The position numbers and the translations under genes were made by a program. This document shows positions 35,988-42,808 of a stretch of 64,000 nt of DNA, one piece after another. The stretch comes from Bin55 sp965203735 (GTDB lineage Bacteria > Pseudomonadota > Gammaproteobacteria > Pseudomonadales > Azotimanducaceae). A model generated the notes under the pieces. That model saw only the letters and a program-made list of their open reading frames with translations, searched no databases and was not told the DNA's origin. The DNA is taken from NCBI GenBank assembly GCA_965203735.1, contig OZ241909.1, positions 2,604,001 to 2,668,000 on the forward strand, read 5' to 3'. Positions within the stretch are counted from its first letter, which is position 1. Each line of letters starts with the position of its first letter.

Positions 35988-36006
35988 CATAAAATGCGCA
36001 CTCTCA
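35988..36006 (+). promoter_or_regulatory. ribD promoter element shared with serS
   Basis: CATAAAATGCGCACTCTCA, identical over 19 bases to the serS upstream element. TAAAAT (35990-35995) is the likely -10, followed by a GCGC discriminator. It lies about 70 bases before the ribD ATG. Confidence 0.45.
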
Positions 36007-36077
36007 TGGGTATAGACAATCCGTTGCAATTGATGCTGTACACCCACTTCTTATGGATGCACATGCATGCAGGGTAG
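36006..36077 (+). CDS. Short upstream frame overlapping the ribD start
   Basis: A 23-codon frame (begins MGIDNPLQL, ends MHMHAG) whose ATG is the last base of the shared promoter element and whose TAG lies 10 bases inside ribD. If transcription starts just after the -10, it would be nearly leaderless. It has no ribosome site. It may be a regulatory uORF or chance. Confidence 0.25.
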   Translation: MGIDNPLQLMLYTHFLWMHMHAG

Positions 36078-37173
36078 AAGTAACCAAGTCGAGGTTGATC
36101 GCCTCTACCTCAAAGCAGCTGTTCGTCTTGCTACAAAAGGGCTCTACTCCGTCACTCGTAACAACCCACGGGTTGGATGTCTGCTCGTAAAGAGGGGTCG
36201 AGTCGTGGGTCGGGGCTTTCATAAGCAAGACGGAGGTCCCCATGCGGAGGTCGAAGCGATACGCCAAGCCAGTCGCGACCTTTCCGGTTGTGTAGCGTAT
36301 GTGAGTCTCGAACCGTGTTGCACATACGGAAGAACTCCGCCTTGTTGTGATGCCTTGATTGATGCTGGCGTAAGCAGAGTTGTAGTGGCAGAGCTAGATC
36401 CCAATCCCTCAGTGAGCGGACAGGGTCTAGAACGGCTGAGCAAAACGGGCATCGAGGTATCGGTTCTCGAATTACCCGAGACGACACTGCTGAATCCGGG
36501 TTACCGAAAGCGGATGGAACAAGGGCGACCCTTTATTCGCATAAAGGTAGCAATCTCCTTGGATGGACGTATCGCTACGGAAACCGGTGAGAGTCAATGG
36601 ATTACATGTACAGATGCACGTTTGGATGCACACAAACTACGTGCGCGAAGCGGTGCGATTGTTTCCGGTATCGGTACAGTTCTACACGACGATCCAAGAT
36701 TCGATGTTCGACTTCACTCCGACAGCGTCACTCCCCCTCTTCGTGTAATTTTCGATACACATGGACGTCTTCCTCCCAACTCAAGAATGCTCGGTCGGAC
36801 TGGTGAGGTGGTAGTCGTCTGTCAAGACGGCGTAGAGCTGCCTGCAAAGGTCGGAAAATGGCCGTATGCGCACGATCGGGGCAATATCGAAGAAGTGGTT
36901 GCAAGGCTGGCACATGAGGGCGTAAACGAGGTGCTAGTTGAAGCGGGACCCCAACTCACAGGATCCTTTCTGAGCACGCAATTGTGGGATGAGCTGGTGG
37001 TATACATTGCGCCAAAAATTCTCGGTTACAAAGGCTTGCCAATGGCCGAGGTGACTGTCGAACACTTAAGCGATGCAATTGGAGGGACGATCGCATCTGT
37101 AGTTCAACTGGGAGACGATATTCGCATGGTAGTAAAGAACAAAAAGGGTGTTCGAGTTGAATCGCTTCGATGA
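36067..37173 (+). CDS. ribD: Bifunctional pyrimidine deaminase/reductase RibD
   Basis: Catalyses the second and third steps of riboflavin synthesis. The N-terminal deaminase domain (about 1-145) has zinc motif HAEVEAI (His59, Glu61) and PCCTYGRTPPCC, where the usual PCSHxGRTPPC histidine is replaced by Thr. The C-terminal reductase (about 150-368) has KVAISLDGRIAT and GPQLTGSFL. Length 368 is normal. ATG 36067 is the only reasonable start but lacks a clear ribosome site. The usual neighbours nrdR, ribE and ribBA are absent. Confidence 0.94.
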   Translation: MQGRSNQVEVDRLYLKAAVRLATKGLYSVTRNNPRVGCLLVKRGRVVGRGFHKQDGGPHAEVEAIRQASRDLSGCVAYVSLEPCCTYGRTPPCCDALIDAGVSRVVVAELDPNPSVSGQGLERLSKTGIEVSVLELPETTLLNPGYRKRMEQGRPFIRIKVAISLDGRIATETGESQWITCTDARLDAHKLRARSGAIVSGIGTVLHDDPRFDVRLHSDSVTPPLRVIFDTHGRLPPNSRMLGRTGEVVVVCQDGVELPAKVGKWPYAHDRGNIEEVVARLAHEGVNEVLVEAGPQLTGSFLSTQLWDELVVYIAPKILGYKGLPMAEVTVEHLSDAIGGTIASVVQLGDDIRMVVKNKKGVRVESLR

Positions 37174-37285
37174 ACTTGAATGAGAGAACAGAAGACTCTT
37201 GGTGAACGATAGATGCGCACTAAACGTAGAAAAGACGAGCTTCAGCAATTGGGCTCGAATCGCCTTGAATGTTAGACGTTCCAGT

Positions 37286-37612
37286 TCAACGTCCGTTTAG
37301 CCTCTCCTCAGCATCCTCATAGCTCAAAGATCGAACCAATTTCCATGTCGCAGTAGTTTCGTCAAGTTCAATAACCCCCATATCGCGCAACTTCGAGAAT
37401 TCTCCATTGACATTCCAGATGCCCAGGGGGTTGTTTTGTTCGCGCATGTACTGAACTACATGACCGGGTCTGATCTCTTCCATTCCAGTCTCTACTACAG
37501 CCACAAAGGCATCGTAGATCATGCGTGTAATTCGTCGTTCTTCGCCCATTACCGCGTCAATTAGTGAGAAAAAGCGGGATATGCGATGGATGCGGTTCGA
37601 CATTTTAGGCAT
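37286..37612 (-). CDS. Conserved-looking small protein, possibly winged-helix
   Basis: A 108-residue protein I do not recognise by name. The segment from about 45 to 92 (IRPGHVVQYMREQ, then GEFSKLRDMGVIELDETTATWKLV) has the alternation expected of a winged-helix domain: helix, turn, helix, then two short strands. The N-terminus is basic and helical. The start may be ATG 37612 or ATG 37603. It is convergent with ribD; a perfect 6-bp hairpin (37275-37293) spans its stop codon. A 30-base dyad lies 84 bases upstream, which would suit an autoregulated DNA-binding protein. Function is unknown. Confidence 0.6.
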   Translation of the reverse strand: MPKMSNRIHRISRFFSLIDAVMGEERRITRMIYDAFVAVVETGMEEIRPGHVVQYMREQNNPLGIWNVNGEFSKLRDMGVIELDETTATWKLVRSLSYEDAEERLNGR

Positions 37613-37695
37613 CTATAGAAGCGATTCAAAACATGTCGAGGACGAATTGTTTGGATTAGTCAGCGTGCCGTCTAACTATGAATGAAATTAGTGCG

Positions 37696-37725
37696 ACATA
37701 ACTCACACCATATGGTGAGTCATGT
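37696..37725. promoter_or_regulatory. 30-bp dyad, possible operator
   Basis: Arms ACATAACTCAC (37696-37706) and GTGAGTCATGT (37715-37725) pair over 11 positions with one mismatch, around the spacer ACCATATG. It lies upstream of the 37286-37612 gene and downstream of the DUF465 gene. No U-run follows, so an operator is more likely than a terminator. Confidence 0.45.
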
Positions 37726-37762
37726 TCGTTCGAAGCTCAACGAGCAATTGCCCGTGGGGTTA

Positions 37763-37791
37763 TCCGTAAGTATCAGTAGATACCCAACGGA
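37763..37791 (-). terminator. Stem-loop after the DUF465 gene
   Basis: TCCGT and ACGGA form the outer stem; GTATC and GATAC form the inner stem with an AGTA loop. It begins 15 bases past the DUF465 stop. The U-run of a classical terminator is missing. Confidence 0.35.
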
Positions 37792-37805
37792 CAGCAATCG
37801 ATCGT

Positions 37806-38006
37806 CTATGCGTCCGCTTGTAGAGATTGAGAACTTTCGAGCCTAGCAATCTGATCTCGTAATCGAAGCTTCTTCTTTTTCAGCCGTTGAATTCTCATCT
37901 CATCTTGGTGACCCGACTTGATCAGTATGTCCACTATTTCGTCCAAGTCGCGATGTTCAACACGAAGTCGCTCCAACTGTTGCTCGGTCTCGGTTTGTTC
38001 TAACAA
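37806..38006 (-). CDS. DUF465 family protein (YdcH-like)
   Basis: A 66-residue helical-hairpin protein. The signature is clear: EHRDLDEIVDIL in the first helix, then DEMRIQRLKKKKLRLRDQIARLE. YdcH-type proteins are common in proteobacteria; their role is unknown. The start is TTG 38006 with GGAGG six bases upstream. It is divergent from the VWA gene. TATACAT on the minus strand at about 38056 may be its -10. Confidence 0.88.
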   Translation of the reverse strand: MLEQTETEQQLERLRVEHRDLDEIVDILIKSGHQDEMRIQRLKKKKLRLRDQIARLESSQSLQADA

Positions 38007-38103
38007 TCTAGCCTCCTCAAATTCTGTTGATAGTTCATGCTGCGTTCAAGTCTAATGTATACGAAACTAGCCTGTTAGTGCAAATGGCCAAGGCAATAGG
38101 CAG

Positions 38104-38120
38104 TAACACTCTGAGTGTTA
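38104..38120. promoter_or_regulatory. Perfect 17-bp palindrome upstream of the VWA gene
   Basis: TAACACTC-T-GAGTGTTA: eight perfectly complementary positions around a single central base. A one-base centre cannot loop as RNA, so this is most likely a protein-binding operator. It ends 15 bases before the VWA ATG and lies in the gap shared with the DUF465 gene. Confidence 0.55.
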
Positions 38121-38135
38121 GTCCATAATCTCCGT

Positions 38136-38810
38136 ATGAAGAAACTTCCAGACCAACAGAGTTCAGTCGCGGCATTTTTGGAGGAGACCAAAAAACACCC
38201 CGTCGTTACTCGAACCAAAGCTCGATTGGTATTCGCTATGGATGCCACAGCAAGTCGAGAGCACACTTGGGATCTCGCGACCAGTCTTCATGGAGAACTG
38301 TTTAGGACGGCCGAAGAGAAACAGCTCTCTGTACAGCTCGTCTACTACCGGGGATTCAACGAGTTTCATGCATCAAATTGGAACAATACTTCAAACGAAT
38401 TGTTGACCAGCATGCAACGCGTACGCTGCATTGCAGGTGGAACCCAAATCGCTCGCGTACTCTCTCATATTCGCAAAGAGTCACGTACGTCCGAATTAAA
38501 AGCGGCCGTCCTAGTCGGAGACGCGTGTGAGGAGAGTCCATTTGAACTATACGAGCTGGCAGGCCAACTAGGCTTGTTTCGTGTGCCCGTATTTGTCTTC
38601 CAAGAGGGATCCGACCCTCTGGCCGCGCAAGTATTTGCTCGAATTGCACAACGATCCGGGGGCGCACACATACCTTTTAGACCAGGGTCGGCAAGCGAAC
38701 TGGCGGAGTTACTCGGCGCGGTTGCAACCTATGCAACTGGTGGCAGAGAAGCTATACAAAAACTAAAAGGAAACTTGGCTTCAAGACTACTCACACAAGT
38801 CAAGCGATGA
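38136..38810 (+). CDS. VWA domain protein
   Basis: A 224-residue protein with a von Willebrand factor A-type domain, usually a metal-dependent protein-binding platform. The first MIDAS motif is DATAS (36-40; the DxSxS pattern with Thr), the conserved threonine follows in IAGGTQIARVL, and the last acidic ligand lies in VLVGDACEE. There is no signal peptide or membrane segment, so it should be cytoplasmic. ATG 38136 is chosen over the frame start at 38115. The stop overlaps the next start as ATGA, pairing it with the J-domain gene. It recalls VWA proteins of Ter-type stress systems. Confidence 0.82.
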   Translation: MKKLPDQQSSVAAFLEETKKHPVVTRTKARLVFAMDATASREHTWDLATSLHGELFRTAEEKQLSVQLVYYRGFNEFHASNWNNTSNELLTSMQRVRCIAGGTQIARVLSHIRKESRTSELKAAVLVGDACEESPFELYELAGQLGLFRVPVFVFQEGSDPLAAQVFARIAQRSGGAHIPFRPGSASELAELLGAVATYATGGREAIQKLKGNLASRLLTQVKR

Positions 38811-39565
38811 TTCTTGTTTTTGTACTTGGCGTCATGGGCGTGCTCGCTCTGCTCTTGCTGTTTAAGCTCTTGTGGAACAACAAGAAAACTCCCCTAAATT
38901 CGAAGCTCGTTGTGATCGCCGGAGGTGTGTTGGCGACTGTCCTCTTGCTGGCGTCACTAAGGGGCATGATCCATCCATTCGCTGCAGCCGGAACGATGGT
39001 TCTTCCCTTTCTGCGCAGAATACTGGGGCTCTTGCCATTGTTGACTTTTTTCTCGCGATTCGGAAATCCATTCGGCGGTTCATTCTCCGCAAATCCGTTC
39101 CAGCAATTTGGCGCGGCAAATGACGACAACTCCGGTAGCACTGCAAGTACAGGTGAACTCTCAATGTCCCTGGATCATGCATCCGGAACCATTGAAGGCG
39201 AAGTACTTCAAGGACCCTATGCCAATCGCAAACTTAGCTCTCTGAACGATGAGGAAGTTGCTGATCTATATCACAGTCTCAGAGAGGAAGAATCTAGAAG
39301 GTTGCTCGAATCGTATGTCGAGAGACATCGCCCCAACATGGGCACCTCAGAGCAAGGAGGAGAAAAGCAGCAAGCCACAAGCGAAGGTCAAATGACTATT
39401 CAACGAGCAGCTGACATCTTGGGAGTCAAACCACAAGCAACCCGTGATGAAATAGTTGCGGCCCACCGACGACTAATCCAACATCTTCATCCGGATCAAG
39501 GCGGATCTAGCTATCTTGCGGCGGAAATTAACGAAGCAAGACGAATCTTGCTCGATAGCCTATAG
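38807..39565 (+). CDS. Membrane-anchored J-domain protein
   Basis: A 252-residue protein with two to three N-terminal membrane segments (about 3-22, 32-52 and 60-82), a low-complexity Gly/Ser/Asn linker, a helical acidic segment (about 145-172), and a C-terminal J domain (about 196-252) with the HPD motif at 228-230. J domains stimulate DnaK ATPase, so this should recruit DnaK to the inner membrane, like DjlA or mitochondrial Pam18. The start is coupled to the VWA gene by ATGA. The client is unknown. It is convergent with the TerB gene seven bases away. Confidence 0.85.
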   Translation: MILVFVLGVMGVLALLLLFKLLWNNKKTPLNSKLVVIAGGVLATVLLLASLRGMIHPFAAAGTMVLPFLRRILGLLPLLTFFSRFGNPFGGSFSANPFQQFGAANDDNSGSTASTGELSMSLDHASGTIEGEVLQGPYANRKLSSLNDEEVADLYHSLREEESRRLLESYVERHRPNMGTSEQGGEKQQATSEGQMTIQRAADILGVKPQATRDEIVAAHRRLIQHLHPDQGGSSYLAAEINEARRILLDSL

Positions 39566-39572
39566 GATCCCG

Positions 39573-39971
39573 TTACTCCGTCAAGAATTGGTTGGAGGCT
39601 TCGTTCTCCAACGACATCAGTCGCCTCACCCAGCTATCCATGCGGCGGAATTCCATTTCTTCGATCTTGAACAGTACAGCGATTTGCTTCAGTAGACACT
39701 CCTCTTCCACGTCAAACTCTCCGTCAACGTACGAGAGGCGCAACAAATTAATGATTGCAATCCGTCGCGTTCGGGGTGTGTCAAACACTTGAGAGAGTTC
39801 GCCAGTAGCCACCTCGTCTCCATTTGACTTGCTGCCCAACGCCATTTCACGCTTGAATTCATCAAGCATAAATTCCTCATTCGGGTCGAGCAGTCCATCC
39901 GAAACAACAACCCTGTGTGCAAGCCGTATTAAGGCGTCGCGCTGTGTGTCAGACAGTGAGGAGAGCCACAA
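39573..39971 (-). CDS. TerB-like protein
   Basis: A 132-residue all-helical protein with the TerB/DjlA-type fold. It shows two related halves, each with an acidic metal-binding-like loop: VVVSDGLLDPNEEFMLDEF and LSYVDGEFDVEEECLLKQIA. In E. coli DjlA this domain is fused to a membrane anchor and a J domain; here the J protein is a separate, facing gene. Function is not established for stand-alone members; roles in membrane stress are proposed. A small membrane-peptide gene lies just upstream on the same strand. Confidence 0.82.
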   Translation of the reverse strand: MWLSSLSDTQRDALIRLAHRVVVSDGLLDPNEEFMLDEFKREMALGSKSNGDEVATGELSQVFDTPRTRRIAIINLLRLSYVDGEFDVEEECLLKQIAVLFKIEEMEFRRMDSWVRRLMSLENEASNQFLTE

Positions 39972-39992
39972 TTGAGTGAGAAAATCCGATCG

Positions 39993-40127
39993 CTAAGGCA
40001 TCAAAGAATTGATGTAAGGAGAAAGAAGAGCTCCCACCATAATGACGATACACAGCCAACCCCAAACGAAAACTAACTTCATGGGCCAACGTTGCTCAAG
40101 GAAGTCTTTCCATAGCGTGCGTAACAT
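39993..40127 (-). CDS. Possible 44-residue single-span membrane peptide
   Basis: A 45-codon frame between the TerB gene and the divergent AddB-like gene. The product has a charged N-terminus (begins MLRTLWKDFLEQRWP), then a continuous hydrophobic span of about 22 residues rich in Trp, Val and Ile, and a short tail. The charge pattern predicts the N-terminus inside the cell. No good ribosome site precedes the ATG, which lowers confidence. It may share a transcript with the TerB gene. No homologue is recognised. Confidence 0.45.
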   Translation of the reverse strand: MLRTLWKDFLEQRWPMKLVFVWGWLCIVIMVGALLSPYINSLMP

Positions 40128-40222
40128 ACTTGGAGGATTCTGTTCTTCTGTAGGAACATTGTACCTTTAGGTCCATCAGTGAGTAGTTGATACGACTACA
40201 AGTTCTACGTAACGAGCCTAGT

Positions 40223-42808
40223 ATGCGAGCACCACTAATTCCGCTCACGGACGAACTCAAACAGGCTGTTCCCACTTCCACAATTGTCACTGCAACTGCT
40301 CGACAGGCACAAGAACTTCGGTATGCCTGGGCTTTCGAGTCTGTAGCCGCTGGAAAGCACGCATGGGAGGCTCCCAACATCAAGCATTTCAACGCATGGG
40401 TGCTCGAACTGTACGAGGAACTCATGCGCAAGGGACATCCGTCTGCCAAGTCTGGGCTACTCCAACAGACTGCACTGAGTCTGGCTCTGCGTTTGTGCGC
40501 TCCGGACGAAGAGTACTTCAAGCACACCAATGCAGTTGCGGACGCCTGGAGGATCTATTGTGGCTGGAACCTACAACGCGTAGGACCAGACTTGGGCCAA
40601 ACTGAGAACGGTCGGTTATTCCGCAATTGGATTAGAGAATTCGAAGAGTTTTGCAGCGAGCAGGAAGTAGTAACAACACCTCAGCTTCCAAAGCTAATCG
40701 CTGATGCCATACGAACGCGCGAATACGAACCGAACTCGGCATGCCTGTTTGCTTGTGATGAACTCAGCTCAAGCCAACAAGACTTGATTCGGCAATTGAA
40801 TCTCATAGGACAACTCGGCGAATCTTTTCAACTCCCACAATTCAAAGGTCCTCGTCACAAGGTTCATGTCTTTAAGTCCGCGGCTCGAGAAAGAACAGGT
40901 TTTGTCCAATGGGGGCGCGAACGACTCGCACAGCTTGGACCTGAGAGTCGAATTGGGGTAGTTGTACCTCAAATTTCTAGTGAGTATCTAACAATTCGCA
41001 GACACTGGGAGGCAGCGTTCTTTGATAGCGAAGATATCGATCAATTGGTAAATGTCGGGGCTGGTGTACCTCTCGGAGATACTCGTTTGTGCCAAGACAT
41101 TGTCAAACTGCTCACTTGGACAGTAGCGGACCTCAACTTCTCAGAAGTGCTTCAGTTAGGACGTTCGCCCTACCTCACAGCACTTGAGATACCCACACAA
41201 TTTCCCCGCGACTACCCTGACCACATTAGATTTGCGGGATATGCCTCTCGAAGCAGCTCAGTTGCATCCAAGCAAATCACCAGACTAACAACAAGACGAC
41301 CTAGCTTGTTGAGTGATTGGGCTTCGGTGGCTCTTCAAGTCTTTCGCGCTGCGGGATGGTCTACAGATCAAGACTCCGAAGAGGACCGTAGGATACATGC
41401 GTCCATTGTCGATGTACTAAACGATGTCTCACACCTGTCGGCTTTCGTCGGCCGAGTTTCCTGGAGTCAGGCGGTCGAATACATCCGAGACGGTGTGCGT
41501 TCTACTCAACTAGCCTACAACACCAGAAACTCTCCAATCCAAGTTGTCGATCGCCCGGAATCTGTGGGACTTCAATTCGATGCACTTTGGGTCTGCAATG
41601 TAGCTGAAGACAAGTGGCCCCCGGAACCAAATCCGAATCCCATGATTCCAATCTCGGTCCAGCGACGTGCCGTTGTTCCTCGCGTCACACATCAACAAAT
41701 GCTCGGATGGGCTCAACTCTTGACGAAAGCGTGGGCGTGTAGTGCTCCTGAGGTCGTGTTTAGCGCAGCTCCGATGGAAGATCAAACTGAAGCCCTGCCC
41801 AGTCGATTGTTGATGGAGCATGACCGATCCGACTTGAATGGGATTCTTGGTCAATCCGAGATCGCTGAATTCGATCATCCCTGGGGGGTCGCAAGACAGC
41901 AGGACATGGTTCGAGAATTCATTTCGGACAAAGGCACACCCTTGTCCCTCGAAGAAGTAGCAGAGCAAAGAACATCAGTCATACGGGATCAATCGAATTG
42001 TCCGTTTCGAGCGTGGGCAATTCATCGAACCAAGCTCCCTGAAAGTAAGCACCCTCATCGATTTCCCGATCCTTTGGATCGTGGAACAGCCGTTCATAAA
42101 GTCATGCAACTCCTGGTGGAACGAGCTCGAGATCGTGGAGCAATACTTGAGCTTGATTCAATTGATATCGAAATGGCAATTGATGGTGCTGTTGCACCCT
42201 TGCGAAAAATGTTGCTCCCTGATCGATTTATCGAATACGAAAAAGCACGCATTCGAGAAATCGTAAACAGCTGGCAAGAATTGGAACGTTCCCGTGAAGA
42301 CTTTCAGATAGTTGAGGTTGAACAAGAATACGTCCTCGATTTGGAAGGATTCAGCTTTAAATTGAGAGTGGATCGGGTCGACAAGACGAGCGAGCTGAAA
42401 GCTCTGGTCATCGACTACAAGACTGGGAGCGTCCGCATCAGAAATTGGTCGCCGCCACGTCCACTAGATCCGCAAATGCCACTTTACTCGATGGTCGTAC
42501 CAAATTGTGATGGATTAGCTTACGAAGAGATCAGTGGAAACGACGTCAAGCTAAGAGGCGTTTCCGATCGTTCCACTTCTGAAGACGGTATCAGGTTGGC
42601 AAGCAAACAACTGGATGTGAGCCTCTCGACATTGAAGAACGATTGGCGGACTGCGCTCTCCACGATTGTCCGGGAGTTCAAGGAAGGGCTTGCGACCGTA
42701 AAACCCACCAACGTCAACTACATCTGCAGGAATTGTCACCTCGATGGTTTTTGCAGAACGTTCACAGACATTGATATGCCGGTTATTCCCGAGGTCGAGG
42801 TCGAATGA
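40223..42808 (+). CDS. AddB-like PD-(D/E)XK nuclease, probable DNA repair protein
   Basis: An 861-residue protein of the AddB-like group annotated as 'probable DNA repair protein'. The N-terminal part resembles an inactivated helicase. The C-terminal nuclease has the PD-(D/E)XK core VIDYKTGS. Four cysteines, one in SNCPFRAWA before the nuclease and three in CRNCHLDGFC after it, form the spacing of the 4Fe-4S cluster in AddB and Cas4. It overlaps the helicase gene by ATGA, so the two make a RecBCD/AddAB-type end-processing complex. ATG 40223 is preferred; TTG 40187 is in frame. Confidence 0.85.
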   Translation: MRAPLIPLTDELKQAVPTSTIVTATARQAQELRYAWAFESVAAGKHAWEAPNIKHFNAWVLELYEELMRKGHPSAKSGLLQQTALSLALRLCAPDEEYFKHTNAVADAWRIYCGWNLQRVGPDLGQTENGRLFRNWIREFEEFCSEQEVVTTPQLPKLIADAIRTREYEPNSACLFACDELSSSQQDLIRQLNLIGQLGESFQLPQFKGPRHKVHVFKSAARERTGFVQWGRERLAQLGPESRIGVVVPQISSEYLTIRRHWEAAFFDSEDIDQLVNVGAGVPLGDTRLCQDIVKLLTWTVADLNFSEVLQLGRSPYLTALEIPTQFPRDYPDHIRFAGYASRSSSVASKQITRLTTRRPSLLSDWASVALQVFRAAGWSTDQDSEEDRRIHASIVDVLNDVSHLSAFVGRVSWSQAVEYIRDGVRSTQLAYNTRNSPIQVVDRPESVGLQFDALWVCNVAEDKWPPEPNPNPMIPISVQRRAVVPRVTHQQMLGWAQLLTKAWACSAPEVVFSAAPMEDQTEALPSRLLMEHDRSDLNGILGQSEIAEFDHPWGVARQQDMVREFISDKGTPLSLEEVAEQRTSVIRDQSNCPFRAWAIHRTKLPESKHPHRFPDPLDRGTAVHKVMQLLVERARDRGAILELDSIDIEMAIDGAVAPLRKMLLPDRFIEYEKARIREIVNSWQELERSREDFQIVEVEQEYVLDLEGFSFKLRVDRVDKTSELKALVIDYKTGSVRIRNWSPPRPLDPQMPLYSMVVPNCDGLAYEEISGNDVKLRGVSDRSTSEDGIRLASKQLDVSLSTLKNDWRTALSTIVREFKEGLATVKPTNVNYICRNCHLDGFCRTFTDIDMPVIPEVEVE

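Larger units (their letters stand above)
35650..36066. other. Divergent intergenic region between prpB and ribD
   Basis: A 417-base gap without a credible full gene. It should hold the prpBCD promoter on the minus strand. On the plus strand it holds a ribD promoter-like element (35988-36006), a perfect inverted repeat (35865-35899) and a short frame entering ribD. No FMN riboswitch was recognised ahead of ribD. Confidence 0.6.
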
